Of a stretch of 64,000 nt of DNA, positions 30,901 to 40,050 are shown one piece after another; within the stretch, counting starts at the first letter, position 1, and each line of letters starts with the position of its first letter. The stretch comes from JAZDGX01 sp964482205 (lineage in GTDB: Bacteria > Eisenbacteria > RBG-16-71-46 > CAIMUX01 > WJJG01): NCBI GenBank assembly GCA_964482205.1, contig CAYZWI010000012.1, positions 62,001-126,000 on the forward strand, given 5' to 3'. The notes beneath the pieces are model-generated. The model was not told the origin of the DNA, did not search any database, and was given only the letters and a program-made list of their open reading frames with translations. The position numbers and the translations under genes were made by a program.

Positions 30901-32120
30901 GCGGAAAGAAGTCTGGTGACCTCCTTCGCGAGTCTGCGGCTGTCATGATGCAAACGCGTGCGCCGAATGAACCAGAGCAGCGCCGCCATGAAGACCAGAA
31001 CGATGACTGCAATCGTGCTCACTCTTGAGCCGTGCCGCCGCCAGAAGAGATCGAACCGCATCTTCCCGTCGACGATTTGATCTCGAGAAACATCCCAGGC
31101 TTGGGCTTGAAGCAGCCAGCGCTCGGCCTCGCGGTCGTCCCGCGCGTAATAGCTGTTCGACACGATCTGCTTCAGCGTCTGGATCAGACTGTCCTGGCGG
31201 GCGCGCTCCAGAGCCACCGCGGCGGAGTCGCGCAACATATGAAGGAGGCGCGCCTGGGCTTCATAATCCAAATGCGCGCGCGCCCGTTTCAAATCCGCGC
31301 GGCATGCTCGCTCCCAGGACGCCCGTTCGAGCGCCTGGGCGTGCACGTCCGCCAGGGGGCGATCCTGCGGGTATTCGGTGCGAAGCTCGGCGACCGCTGC
31401 GAGCAACGCCTCCCACTCCTGCTGCGCGTTCGTGCTCGCGATCTTGTTGCGCAGCCCCTCCGCCCGTGCCGTCCGCAGAGCCGAAACACGATCTTGAAGC
31501 GCAGAGAGGCGGGAATGGTCGGGCTGGAGGCGGCGCACCCAGGCAAGATCCTGATCGCAGTCGCGCAGGACGCCGAAGGTCGTCGTGCCGCCCAGCCGCT
31601 CCTCCACCGCCTGCAGCTTGGCCAAGCAGAGAGCGCTCAGCCGCGCCCGGGCATTCGCCGCTTTCTGATTGGCCTCCTGAGCCTTGCCCGTTCCGGTCCC
31701 TTGCTGGAGAACTTCGGCCGCTTCCAGGTAGGCCCTGATCTTTCCCGGAAGCGCGTCCGCTTGATCGCTGATCCGGTCGGCCCGCAAGAGCAGGAGCGAG
31801 CCAAGAATCTCGCGTCCCCGTGCGGTGGGTGTGAAGCGGAGCGCGCGCCGGGCGCATTCGATGGCGGAAGGCACCAAAGTCTGGAGTTCGGCCGCGAGAA
31901 CACATTCGGCAAAATTCATCTGCAGCGATGCATCATCAGGATAGCGCGAGAGGCATTCACGGTACAACTCGGCCGCAGCCGCATAGCGGCCTTCGGTCAT
32001 GGCATCGAGCGCGTCGAACTTGCAGTCCTGGGCTTCCGTGCGAGAGACGCACAGCAACAGGACCAGGGCGGCGACAACGACAAACGGCTTCTTTCTCGTC
32101 ATCGAATCGTTAGTAGGCAT
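27993..32120 (-). CDS. large Sel1-repeat membrane protein of the tubulin/VWA cluster
   Basis: The protein of about 1375 residues has a signal peptide (MTRKKPFVVVAALVLLLCV), a helical TPR-like extracytoplasmic part (about 30-360) and one transmembrane helix (STIAVIVLVFMAALLWFI, about 372-390) followed by RRTR. A long helical region comes next, then 13 consecutive Sel1-like repeats in the last third (pattern AQxxLGxLYxxGxGVxQDxxEAxxWYRxAAxxG). Sel1 repeats are solenoid protein-binding scaffolds. By the positive-inside rule the repeats should be cytoplasmic. The first ATG (32120) overlaps the stop of the PEGA gene by 11 bases; an ATG at 32102 would give the cleaner signal peptide. Translational coupling with the PEGA gene implies joint function. 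It is the last gene of the cluster. Confidence 0.78.
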   Translation of the reverse strand: MPTNDSMTRKKPFVVVAALVLLLCVSRTEAQDCKFDALDAMTEGRYAAAAELYRECLSRYPDDASLQMNFAECVLAAELQTLVPSAIECARRALRFTPTARGREILGSLLLLRADRISDQADALPGKIRAYLEAAEVLQQGTGTGKAQEANQKAANARARLSALCLAKLQAVEERLGGTTTFGVLRDCDQDLAWVRRLQPDHSRLSALQDRVSALRTARAEGLRNKIASTNAQQEWEALLAAVAELRTEYPQDRPLADVHAQALERASWERACRADLKRARAHLDYEAQARLLHMLRDSAAVALERARQDSLIQTLKQIVSNSYYARDDREAERWLLQAQAWDVSRDQIVDGKMRFDLFWRRHGSRVSTIAVIVLVFMAALLWFIRRTRLHHDSRRLAKEVTRLLSADRPFHAFERIKSMWVEHLPSRNLQTVGLLEDAVRGIASSQARRRKAKPGGKIPPPAALPVEALKEVTDFLKNSIEEIDNAEARVRLAWLEIHWRLQQTSAEIPRIQRRLNAVAAAHSTIDGIEWLAAILPASLLRDFPDRPVQTEKTDWSSGRALPWFPNPVAGIQDWNRQPVRQELTERLLGLLRSFPERKAEVIDLLPQEIESHPLPRWTIAGELLDRGDEQTAQELLRPLLADAAAQFEQEELKPLILRWADRRAASPLPLDLEMELPALAMLCSKMRGQDWPSLGSVAARLVSLLAESPDIAAEKRIALEEQLPPDREDVQDLLAAEYVARGKPQANEKDALSARLDRAFDDATFCHYLRVLALSRDAATLLKELRRRGGRMASLALLEACMRDILSAHLPSPSGQEVAALSPGEAAVARRAYQLARKGDAKAQFEFAIRSHTGRGVPQSDLQAAEFLRLAAEQGHAAARCNLGYLLERGMGVDCDFNLAAEAYRQAADLEDPNAQTNLAHLYAKGLGVGQDFQEAIKWYRRAAEHGHPKAQSNLGVFLELGPGQTAASLKLYRQAAERQEAIAQYNLGVAFTNGTGIRQDYSEAVTCFRLAAGQNHVAGQCGLGFMYDLGLGVKQDFAEAAKWYQRSAQQSHSTAQTSMGFLYEHGLGIEQDYSKAMHWYRLAADQEYAPAAVCLGDMLEDGRSQFAAHGVVADDAQAAAYYRQAADLGDARGQFRLGVLYATGRVVTQDQAEALKWYNLAADQQYGPALYNLGFVYKTGDGVAADKKRALEFFRRSADAGDTNAMRYLGRLYANGDTVPHDDKEALKLYRLAAEKGDALAQVDLGKLHEQGTGTPQDYAEAVKWYRLAAQQDEPIAQFNLAVLHTKGLGVAQSDSAAFVWFSLAANRLSSGDLREQAVKNREAAAKRLSEDQRKVAKRIVDLWKPDRSSKWERPVKHLKSELDLTACWVNAD

Positions 32121-34086
32121 AGACCCAATTCAGGTTCATGCCGAATTCCAGCCAACGCGGGTCTTCGGGGCGAATATCCCTCCGGGCTTCGAGCGTCAAT
32201 GCGCCGATCGTGAGTCCGACCAGGGCATAGGGATGCGTATCCTCCGCCTCGTACGTGAGAACATCCGTGGTCGTGAGCTTGTACCAATCCCATGCAAAAC
32301 CGGCGCCGACGAACGGGTACACGCCGCGCCCCTTCGCGGATCTGCCGAAGGGAAGGATCAGCGAGACATCCACTCGAACGCCATACGTCTGCAAAACATC
32401 GATGTCCTGGACTGTCAACCCTTCCTGATCAAACTCCTCGTCGAGCAATCCCAGCGGGATGTCGTAATCTCCCTTTTCATTCAACAATCCATAAAATCCG
32501 GTTCCATTGATCCGCACCAGTCCCGAGCAGAAACCGAGCACCCCGACGACCGTGGTCTTTTGCGGCAAGACCTCTCGCACGATTTCCTGCTCGTGAACCG
32601 CGTAGTCCACGCCGATGCCCAGATGAAAATCGCGGTACAGAAACGGCTTGTCCTGCACCCGAAGAATCGGGTCTCCGCTGGTCGATCCGCTGGCCATATC
32701 CACCGTGGCTTGATAGGTCGAATAGGGTTCGACCTTCAGCCTGCGAACATGCATATACCGGCCCTTGCCCTTCAAGGTGACGAGGGGGCGTTTGTCCGAC
32801 CGGATCACGATCCGGCAGGGAGAATCGGCGCGGTACTCGCCGTCCAGGAACACGCGGGCCCCCGGGGGGTTGGTGTTCAGGTTGATCACAATGGGGCGAT
32901 CTTCGAGCGCGACCCGGGTTACCTGCCCGGAGCTGTTGAAGGTGATCACCTGATCCTGGTCGATCTTGGTCTTGTGCGACACCCGGATCTTGTACTCGTC
33001 GAAGAAGAGCCCGGTCGTATCAAAGGGGGTGATGCCAACCCATTTCTCATCAAAGTAGATATCGCAGCCGTTAGGAGCGGCGACGATGGTCCAGCTTCCG
33101 GCCGGATCCCGGAAGGCGGAGGCGATCGCGGCCGCGGCTTCGTCGAGAGAGACATTTTCCTCTGTCAGCGTGAGCACGATCTTTCCGCTGGTGAAGGAGG
33201 AAAGCGAGAGGGAAATGTCAATCGCGGTTCCGGCCTGTCCCGGCTTGCGCACCCAGGTAGCGGTGCCTTGCAGCACATAGCGAGTGTTCTTGGGAAGAGG
33301 CGCATCCGGGCCAAGGAACATCAGGGGCAGCGTGCCTTGTGAGGCCAGGTCACGGCACAGCCGCTCGGCAAGATCGGCTCCCGTCACCGCCGGACCGTCC
33401 GCGGGATTCGTGATGCGCACGGGATGAGCGATCATCCCAGGGAGATCAAGAGAGACATCCACCACATGGTTGTCGACGGGTACGCTCTCTTCCGCCTGGA
33501 AGCGCCCATAGACCGCCTTCAATGCATGACTCCCGAAAGGAACCGCCTCGAGGGTGAGAGGAGATACGCCTGCCGGCGTTCCATCGAGCCAGACTTGCGC
33601 ACCGGGGCGGTTGGTGGTCACGGTGAGCTGCGCGAACGGAGAGGCGATCGCACGCGACACGGCGCGGGATGCTTCCGGAAGAGAAACCGACGGCTCACGA
33701 ATGATCAGGATCTGCTCGTCTTCATGAGAGAAATGCAGATCCAACGCAAGCCGCGCGCCGCCCCCTTCTCCGGTGACCCACGAGACGGAACCCCCCAGCC
33801 GGTAGAGCCGATATCCGTTTGCCAGGCGGGCCGCATCCGCCGGCCGGTACGCGAAGCCGACGGGAAGGGCGGTTTCCGCAAGCAAGTCCCTGCAGATCCG
33901 CTCGGTCAGGTCCTCTGCCGTCGTTTGCGGGCCCTCGTCGGGGTTCGTGACCGACAGCTTCTCGATGAGAATCGCGCTCTCAACATTGCTGCCGGCGGCA
34001 AGGACCCCGCTTGCGCCCGATCCGGCAACAGCAAGCGCTGCGCAAACGAGCCACAGCCAACCGACAGGGCCCCAGCCTTTCGACAT
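32110..34086 (-). CDS. PEGA-repeat outer-membrane barrel protein of the cluster
   Basis: The 658-residue exported protein has a signal peptide (1-32, VGWLWLVCAALAVAGSG) and two copies of a lipoprotein-like alpha/beta module starting SVTNPDEGPQTTAEDLTERICRD and RITNPADGPAVTGADLAERLCRD. It has three PEGA beta-modules (TTNRPGAQVWLDGTPAG, APNGCDIYFDEKWVG, TNPPGARVFLDGEYR) and a C-terminal region of amphipathic strands ending in an aromatic residue (LEFGMNLNWVYAY), as in outer-membrane barrels. PEGA modules are typical of surface or periplasmic scaffolds that bind peptidoglycan or partner proteins. The ATG at 34086 follows GGGGGGA at 7 bases. It is the likely outer-membrane end of the complex, between the tubulin-like gene and the Sel1 gene. 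Confidence 0.7.
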   Translation of the reverse strand: MSKGWGPVGWLWLVCAALAVAGSGASGVLAAGSNVESAILIEKLSVTNPDEGPQTTAEDLTERICRDLLAETALPVGFAYRPADAARLANGYRLYRLGGSVSWVTGEGGGARLALDLHFSHEDEQILIIREPSVSLPEASRAVSRAIASPFAQLTVTTNRPGAQVWLDGTPAGVSPLTLEAVPFGSHALKAVYGRFQAEESVPVDNHVVDVSLDLPGMIAHPVRITNPADGPAVTGADLAERLCRDLASQGTLPLMFLGPDAPLPKNTRYVLQGTATWVRKPGQAGTAIDISLSLSSFTSGKIVLTLTEENVSLDEAAAAIASAFRDPAGSWTIVAAPNGCDIYFDEKWVGITPFDTTGLFFDEYKIRVSHKTKIDQDQVITFNSSGQVTRVALEDRPIVINLNTNPPGARVFLDGEYRADSPCRIVIRSDKRPLVTLKGKGRYMHVRRLKVEPYSTYQATVDMASGSTSGDPILRVQDKPFLYRDFHLGIGVDYAVHEQEIVREVLPQKTTVVGVLGFCSGLVRINGTGFYGLLNEKGDYDIPLGLLDEEFDQEGLTVQDIDVLQTYGVRVDVSLILPFGRSAKGRGVYPFVGAGFAWDWYKLTTTDVLTYEAEDTHPYALVGLTIGALTLEARRDIRPEDPRWLEFGMNLNWVYAY

Positions 34087-34195
34087 GGGGAATCCCCCCC
34101 TGAGACGACTCTGATATCCGCAGGATCGGCACCTTGGTGCCGCCTGCCCAGCCCCCGGCGCAACCCACCCCATCGAGCAAAGGCAACGAGAATCT

Positions 34196-37100
34196 CTACG
34201 CGGACACCCCGCCGATTTTCAATTCCAGCCCATTCTGCTGGCAGAAAGCCGCGGACAAGGTGCGGTGCTTCTTGTCCGAACAAATCTCCGAGAAGCTGTC
34301 GACTTGCGCGAGCAGCGGGTCGAGGGAGATGTTCGTGAACTGCTGGAAGCGCGTGTTGAAGTAGTCCTCGAGCACGCGGAACTCGAGCGGCACGATCTCC
34401 TGAACGGCTTCCCCCTGGCCGATCGTCTTTCTCGCATAGGGGCCGTTTTCCAGGAAATAGGTCCGGATGACGGCCACGGCTTTGTCCAGTTGGCCCTGGG
34501 CCTCCAGCTTCCTGAGCCGTTCCTCGATTTGCCGGCGGATCTCCTGCTGGACATCGGGGTCCCCGCCGATCTTGAGGACGGCCCCGCGGAGCATTCCCAG
34601 CTGCTTGGGCACGATCACGCCGTATTCGGGAGTCTGATAGTGGTAGATGTCCCGGGTGGAGCCGCCGCCCGCGACCACTTGAGAGGTGACCCCGATCACG
34701 CCCAGGGGCAGGCCGACGAGAAAGAGCTCGAGAGCCAGACGCTGGTGATTGAGCTCGTCAATCTCCATCTTGTCGATCCAGGGAAACTTCCACTCCTCCT
34801 TTGAAGTGTGAAGGCGGTCGTGCCCTCCACGCATGCTTTCCTTGTAGGCGTGGCTCAGGCCCTGGAGCGCGGAGCTGAAGCACAGCGGGAAGCCTGCGAT
34901 CTGTGTGAAGAAGAGCACCACATAGGGGACCGTGCCCGGGTCATGGACCATGGGAGGCATGTCGGCCGAGACGGCGCTTTGGACGATAGTCTCGAATTCC
35001 TTATACTCCGGACCGACCTCCATTTTATAGGAGCTGACGAAGTATTCGTTGTGCGCCGTCTCGACAAAATTCGGGCTGCGCTCGAACCAAGGCATGGATT
35101 TCTTGATCACGGCCTGGATGTTCGCGCGCCTCACATCCGGATCGGCCCAGCGCATGTTCATCACGCTGATCACATTGATGACGTCGAGGGCATCGAACAC
35201 CTGGATCGTGGATCGCGCCAGCACGGTGCCGATCGTCTCTTTCCCCACCCGGCCCACGGCGGTGGGGAGATCGAAGATCGACAGAGGCTCGTTCGCATTC
35301 TGGGCCCAGCGGTAGTGAATCTTGGGTAGGAGCGGAGCCGCTTTGGCCAGGCATTCCCTGGCGAGGTCTCCATCTCCCGGAGTCCAACGGTTCCAAAACG
35401 CGCGCGGCATGTACATAGAGCGCACGTCCGTTGGATCATAGGGGCACAGGTTCATCGGGGAGACCTTCTCCTGGGCGAAGTCCTCGGCCCGTTCCCTCAA
35501 CGACTGGGCCATGTCGAGCAAGCATTGCTTCGCTTCCTTGACATGCCGGATGAGCCCGTCGAGATGCTCGGCCGTCGCCTCGGCGACATTGAGGGCGTTT
35601 TCCAGGAAGCGTTGCTCGGCGGTGAGCAGAAGCACCGTGGCGCTTTGCCTGCAAACCCGATCGATCCCGTGCCGGATGGTGGTCGCCTTGAGCAGGGGGG
35701 CTTCGAAGAATGTCCACCGTTCGTGCTCTGCTAATTGGAGCAACCGGTTGTTGAACATCTGGCGAGCGGCATGGAGCTTTTCATGGACCGTGTCGAGGTC
35801 GGCCTTCCATCGGAGGCAATAGCCGTCCTGAGCGCCGGTCAGGCGCCTCTGCAAATCTTCCAGGATGTCGATCGCGAACTGGACGCCGCGGTTCGCATCC
35901 TCGGTATACTCCCGGGCGATCTTCTTGCTCGCCTCGGCAAGCTCACCTACATAAGCCCGCCGATTCACTTCCATCTGGCGGTAGAGGTCGCCCCACTCCT
36001 TGAAGGTCTCGACATTCGTGCTCGGCTGGACGAGGAGCTTGTGTTCGTAATCTTCGATCCACTGCTTCAGGTATCCGTGGCGGGAAAGGCTCGGCTGCTG
36101 GCCTTCCCTGGCATTGCGGCGGATGCGTTCGATGGAATTCCTGATCGAGTCGAGCAAAGTTTCCCCGGCCTTGGAGCCCTTCAGGAGCGCCTCGCGGAAA
36201 TTGTCCACGGAGTGGATTTCCCCGGAGACCGTACGCTCGCCGATAAACATCGGGACTCCGCCTTCCATGAGAATCCGGTCGGCCACCTCGCGGCTGTTGT
36301 CCATGGTCACCGTGCCCGCCATGAGTCCGAACGTGTCGGCCCACAAATAGTAGCTGGCGGATTTCTTGATGCGTTCCATGGGGAGGTAGATTCTCGAAAG
36401 CCCGAACGTCTGATAGCCCGTCGAAAAGACCTCACGCAAAAGGAGGCGATTGGTGTTGTTCGGGTCGTAATGCGGGTAGGGATACATCGCGTTCAGATGT
36501 TGATCCTGATTGGCATAGGTGCTGCGCTTTTGGGTTCCAAAGCCGGAGACCGAATAATCGAGAAAGATGTGATCCGCCACGAGGTCGAACAGGCCTTCCC
36601 GGGCCTCGCGGCCCGACACCGTCTGGCTCATCAGATTCTTCCCGTCGATCAGGAATACGCGGGTGAAGGGCGACTGGGTGATGTGCTGAGGCGGGCGATG
36701 GTTGGCCCAGCGGTCGTCGAAGGCCATCCCCCGGACCGTCAGGCTTTCATAGTGCTCCAATTCCATCAGGCTCGCATAGGCGTTGGCCTTCAGGCGGTCC
36801 TTCGAGCCGGGCAGGTAGTCGAAGGCGGAAGGCATGACCAGAAAGGCCATCGTCTCCACGCCCTTCATGTTGAGGTCGCGCAGCAGATAGCCGAGGTCGA
36901 GGAAGGCGCCGCTGCCGGTGCCCCCGGCCAGGGAGGCGATCACATAGACCCAGACCTTCTGGTTGTCGACCGTGATGCCGCGTTGCGCCATGCGGGCGGT
37001 CGCGCCCGGATCACGCGCCTGACCGATGAGCTGTGCAATCCGTTGCTGAATCGTGCCCGCGTGCTTCCAGATTGCCAGGCGGGCATATCCGCGAATCTGG

Positions 37101-37486
37101 CCGGCCCCTGAATTCAGGGCCGAGGACTTCAGCGGCGACTGGTCTTCGTACCACCATTTGCGCAAGGAAGGGAAGTCCTGCAACTTGTCTGTGAATGTGC
37201 GGTAGTTCTCGAGCGTCGCAGGGTAGAAATCATCAGCGTTCAGCTTGTAGTACTTCTGGTTCTCATCCTTCAAATCCTTGTCGTCCGCATCCGTATCGAT
37301 GTACAGGTACTGGACGATGGGCCATTCGTCCAGCCCGAAGGTCGAGGAGAGGTCATAGAACTTCTTGCGGATGCGAAGGAGGACCTCTCCTCCCGTTCCG
37401 CCAAGGCCGATAAGGATGCCGGGGATCGGGTGCAATAGATTCTGGACCGCGGGACCGGCGCCGCCTGGATTCCCCGCCTCATACAT
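34196..37486 (-). CDS. tubulin/FtsZ-like protein (Tubulin_2 type)
   Basis: This is a 1096-residue cytoplasmic protein, far longer than FtsZ (about 400). Near the N-terminus is a Rossmann glycine motif LIGLGGTGGEVLLRIR (25-40), then YIDTDADDKDL. At 187-193 it has AGGTGSG, matching the GGGTGSG tubulin/FtsZ GTP-binding signature with one change, in the context VYVIASLAGGTGSGAF. The remainder is long helical and mixed sequence with no domain I can name, and no transmembrane segment. Pfam groups such proteins as Tubulin_2. Related FtsZ-like families that occur with VWA proteins have been proposed to act in membrane remodelling. The ATG at 37486 has a perfect AAGGAGG seven bases upstream; ATG at 37510 is less likely. 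It lies in the middle of a ten-gene cluster. Confidence 0.85.
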   Translation of the reverse strand: MYEAGNPGGAGPAVQNLLHPIPGILIGLGGTGGEVLLRIRKKFYDLSSTFGLDEWPIVQYLYIDTDADDKDLKDENQKYYKLNADDFYPATLENYRTFTDKLQDFPSLRKWWYEDQSPLKSSALNSGAGQIRGYARLAIWKHAGTIQQRIAQLIGQARDPGATARMAQRGITVDNQKVWVYVIASLAGGTGSGAFLDLGYLLRDLNMKGVETMAFLVMPSAFDYLPGSKDRLKANAYASLMELEHYESLTVRGMAFDDRWANHRPPQHITQSPFTRVFLIDGKNLMSQTVSGREAREGLFDLVADHIFLDYSVSGFGTQKRSTYANQDQHLNAMYPYPHYDPNNTNRLLLREVFSTGYQTFGLSRIYLPMERIKKSASYYLWADTFGLMAGTVTMDNSREVADRILMEGGVPMFIGERTVSGEIHSVDNFREALLKGSKAGETLLDSIRNSIERIRRNAREGQQPSLSRHGYLKQWIEDYEHKLLVQPSTNVETFKEWGDLYRQMEVNRRAYVGELAEASKKIAREYTEDANRGVQFAIDILEDLQRRLTGAQDGYCLRWKADLDTVHEKLHAARQMFNNRLLQLAEHERWTFFEAPLLKATTIRHGIDRVCRQSATVLLLTAEQRFLENALNVAEATAEHLDGLIRHVKEAKQCLLDMAQSLRERAEDFAQEKVSPMNLCPYDPTDVRSMYMPRAFWNRWTPGDGDLARECLAKAAPLLPKIHYRWAQNANEPLSIFDLPTAVGRVGKETIGTVLARSTIQVFDALDVINVISVMNMRWADPDVRRANIQAVIKKSMPWFERSPNFVETAHNEYFVSSYKMEVGPEYKEFETIVQSAVSADMPPMVHDPGTVPYVVLFFTQIAGFPLCFSSALQGLSHAYKESMRGGHDRLHTSKEEWKFPWIDKMEIDELNHQRLALELFLVGLPLGVIGVTSQVVAGGGSTRDIYHYQTPEYGVIVPKQLGMLRGAVLKIGGDPDVQQEIRRQIEERLRKLEAQGQLDKAVAVIRTYFLENGPYARKTIGQGEAVQEIVPLEFRVLEDYFNTRFQQFTNISLDPLLAQVDSFSEICSDKKHRTLSAAFCQQNGLELKIGGVSA

Positions 37487-37525
37487 GGTACCGCCTCCTT
37501 TCCTGTCCAACCGCGAACATTCGCT

Positions 37526-38350
37526 TTAGGCCGTTGCCGGCGCAGGTTCCTGGTGACTCCGCAGGGCGAGGAACAACCGAAAGAGAACCACAATACCGAG
37601 CAGCCCCAGTAGAGCCCAGTCAAGAATCCCCCGAGGAAAGAAGAGATAGAGGAACACCGCGTAGCCCAAGAGGGCGAAAAGCCACCAGAGGAAGGCAGCC
37701 AGATCACGGCTCTGGTCGACATTCGCGCCTTTGGACAAACGCCACTCATAGAAGGGGCGATAGATCCCGAAGGTGATCACCAGGAGAAACGCCGCGAAGA
37801 TGAGATAATGATGAATCTGATGGGGTCTTCGCCACGGAACGATGATCGGCTGGGAAAGGCCAACGATGCCCTCCGGGCGAGCGGAGAACTGGCGGGGAGG
37901 CACTCCGGTGAACAGGTTCCCATTGCGGTAGAAGAGAAGCTCGTACGGAATCTGCTCCCCGGCCTTCGTAGGCGCCACGGCCTTGATGGTGGCGACGGAT
38001 CCGCCGCCTTCGCTCCGGCTGTCGAAGCGTACGCCTCTCCTGTCTTCGTGCGCGAACGAGGTTCCGTCATCGCCCGTGACAGGGTCGGGAATCGCACTCA
38101 GGTTGGGGATCGCCAGCTGGTTCAAGCGAACCCCGAAGGTCCCCGCTGCGACCCAGGGGCGCCCATCCAGATCTTGCACGGTGTACTTCTTGCTCGCCGT
38201 CCGATACCCCCCCGAAGACGAGGAGGAGGTGGCCGGTGGGGTCTGGCGCCAACCCTGCGACATGGCCGGTTGAAAGAAGACGCAAGCAAGCAAGACAACT
38301 ACCCAAGCGAGCCGTTTCCCAAACACCGCGCACATACGCTTCGGACCCAT
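37526..38350 (-). CDS. membrane protein of the tubulin/VWA cluster, unknown family
   Basis: The 274-residue protein starts with a signal peptide or anchor (RLAWVVVLLACVFFQPAMSQ) and has a serine-rich linker and an extracytoplasmic beta-rich region (about 35-175). Three closely packed transmembrane helices follow (YLIFAAFLLVITFGIY, FLWWLFALLGYAVFLYLFF, LLGLLGIVVLFRLFLAL) before a short C-terminus. I do not recognise a family. It lies 20 bases after the VWA gene and 39 bases before the tubulin-like gene, so it is a good candidate for the membrane anchor of the tubulin-like protein. The ATG at 38350 follows a GGGGGGAG run. Confidence 0.65.
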   Translation of the reverse strand: MGPKRMCAVFGKRLAWVVVLLACVFFQPAMSQGWRQTPPATSSSSSGGYRTASKKYTVQDLDGRPWVAAGTFGVRLNQLAIPNLSAIPDPVTGDDGTSFAHEDRRGVRFDSRSEGGGSVATIKAVAPTKAGEQIPYELLFYRNGNLFTGVPPRQFSARPEGIVGLSQPIIVPWRRPHQIHHYLIFAAFLLVITFGIYRPFYEWRLSKGANVDQSRDLAAFLWWLFALLGYAVFLYLFFPRGILDWALLGLLGIVVLFRLFLALRSHQEPAPATA

Positions 38351-38370
38351 GGCTCCCCCCTTGTCTTGGG

Positions 38371-40035
38371 TCAATCCAAGAACAGCTTCACACCGTACGC
38401 GTTTCCCGGCACTCGGACGGTGACCGTCTGGGGCTCTCGTTGAACGAATGTGGGCCGGGTGTCCGGTCCCCACGGCACAAAGCGGACCTTGCCGGACAGC
38501 GCGCGTTTGAAGGTCCCGATGCGCGTCCCGTCTGTCTCTACAGCGGCGGGACGCAAGGCCGAGACCAGTGCCCGATGGGGATCGGCTCCGGAGACCGCAT
38601 ACCGCACCGCTTGGGTCTGCATGGCGAAAAAGAGGACCCCGCTGCCCGCCATGCCCAGCAATCCGAGCACGATCGGTCCGAGCCAGGCGAGCCAGTCGTT
38701 GATTCGAATGGTGAAGCGCGTGTCATACTGTTGGGGCAGACGCAGCGTCTCTCCCCGGTCGGTACCATGTCGCATCAGCGTCCGGACGCCGTCGATCAGG
38801 CGGATCCGATCCGCCAGTTGGGCAAGGATCTCGCTGGCCAAATCCGTATTGGGGTCCGAAAGGTCGAGGACCACGGCCCAGTCCGCCCGACCTTCCAGCG
38901 TCGCCACCTTTCCCGGGAACAGCGTGCGCAAGGACCGATGGGCGAGCTTCGGCCTGATGAGTCCTCCGGAAGGAAACTCCATCTTGAAGCTCGCCGTGCA
39001 GGGTCTTCCAGGCTCCAGCACGTCGATGATCGGAGGAGTGATGTACGCGGACTGAGGATCGGGGACCTCGAGGGCCGGGGAATATTCGGCGGAGAAGGAG
39101 AAGACGACCGGCTCGACTTTCACATTCCGGAAGATCCATTCCGACATGCAGGATTCAAAATAGAAGGTGATCGTACCTTCCAGCGGAACGCCCAACGAAA
39201 GATTGGAAAACTCCAGTGTCTTGCCATTCACCGCGAAGTCGGCCTTGCAAGCCCCCTGGGCTTCAAACACCGGCTCGGGCGTCTGGGCGATGCGCGGCGG
39301 AAGCAGCCGTCCGCCTTTGCAGGAAATCGGCACCAGCGCGTCTGCCAGAAACCCGCGGGACCTGGCCGCTTCGCAAATGCCTTCGATGCGCGCAGTCAGG
39401 TCCGGCAGGCCTTCATCGGTCGCGTCTTCCGTTCCCGCGATCGCATACAGAACGAGATTCTCTTCCATCCCGTTCGGATTACGAAGCAAGGGGAGGATCT
39501 GAATGGAGCGGAACCGCGGATCGGACCCGAGAACCGAGTAAAAGCTCTCGATTCCCGAGCTCTGGCCGGCAACGTCCTGCCAGTTGTCGGTCAGCATCCA
39601 GATGATTACCGGCCCGCCGGGAGCCAGATTCTCCCAGTCGAGCAGGGCCTTGCGAATCGCCTGGTGCAGATCGGTGTCATAAGAAGTTGCTTGCAGCGAG
39701 GGCGCCACCTCCCCGGCGAATTGTCCGAGCTCGCTTTCGATGACGAAAGGACGGGGAGTGTTGTCAGGCCAGAGACGCAGGGAATCGTGCGGCTGGAAGG
39801 AGCCGCTCGGCTCCAAATGAAACGCCCTCGCGATCGCTTGCTCCTGGGGAAGAATGACGAGCGAATTGGCAAGCAGTCCATTCCTGACGAATGCGGCGTT
39901 CTCCGAGTTCGTCCAGGAAGGCTTCATGCTGCCCGACGTATCAAAAATGAATATGTGGGTGACCGACGCGGCCGCCGTCCCCCAAATGAGCGCGAGGCCG
40001 AAAAGAACGAGCAAGAAGCGAGCGATCGGTTTCAT
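38371..40035 (-). CDS. membrane-anchored VWA domain protein
   Basis: The 554-residue protein has a signal peptide (FLLVLFGLALIWGTAAA) and a von Willebrand A domain with an intact MIDAS metal site DxSxS (Asp32, Ser34, Ser36 in IFIFDTSGSM). LTDNWQD further in is probably the distal MIDAS aspartate region. After a beta-rich extracytoplasmic part comes one transmembrane helix (about 448-470, GPIVLGLLGMAGSGVLFF) and a cytoplasmic beta-rich tail of about 85 residues. VWA domains bind partner proteins through a divalent metal. The start at 40035 lies 15 bases after the beta-propeller gene's stop. The topology (periplasmic VWA, cytoplasmic tail) suits signal transfer to cytoplasmic partners such as the tubulin-like protein. 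Confidence 0.82.
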   Translation of the reverse strand: MKPIARFLLVLFGLALIWGTAAASVTHIFIFDTSGSMKPSWTNSENAAFVRNGLLANSLVILPQEQAIARAFHLEPSGSFQPHDSLRLWPDNTPRPFVIESELGQFAGEVAPSLQATSYDTDLHQAIRKALLDWENLAPGGPVIIWMLTDNWQDVAGQSSGIESFYSVLGSDPRFRSIQILPLLRNPNGMEENLVLYAIAGTEDATDEGLPDLTARIEGICEAARSRGFLADALVPISCKGGRLLPPRIAQTPEPVFEAQGACKADFAVNGKTLEFSNLSLGVPLEGTITFYFESCMSEWIFRNVKVEPVVFSFSAEYSPALEVPDPQSAYITPPIIDVLEPGRPCTASFKMEFPSGGLIRPKLAHRSLRTLFPGKVATLEGRADWAVVLDLSDPNTDLASEILAQLADRIRLIDGVRTLMRHGTDRGETLRLPQQYDTRFTIRINDWLAWLGPIVLGLLGMAGSGVLFFAMQTQAVRYAVSGADPHRALVSALRPAAVETDGTRIGTFKRALSGKVRFVPWGPDTRPTFVQREPQTVTVRVPGNAYGVKLFLD

Positions 40036-40050
40036 CTTCCCACCCGCCTT

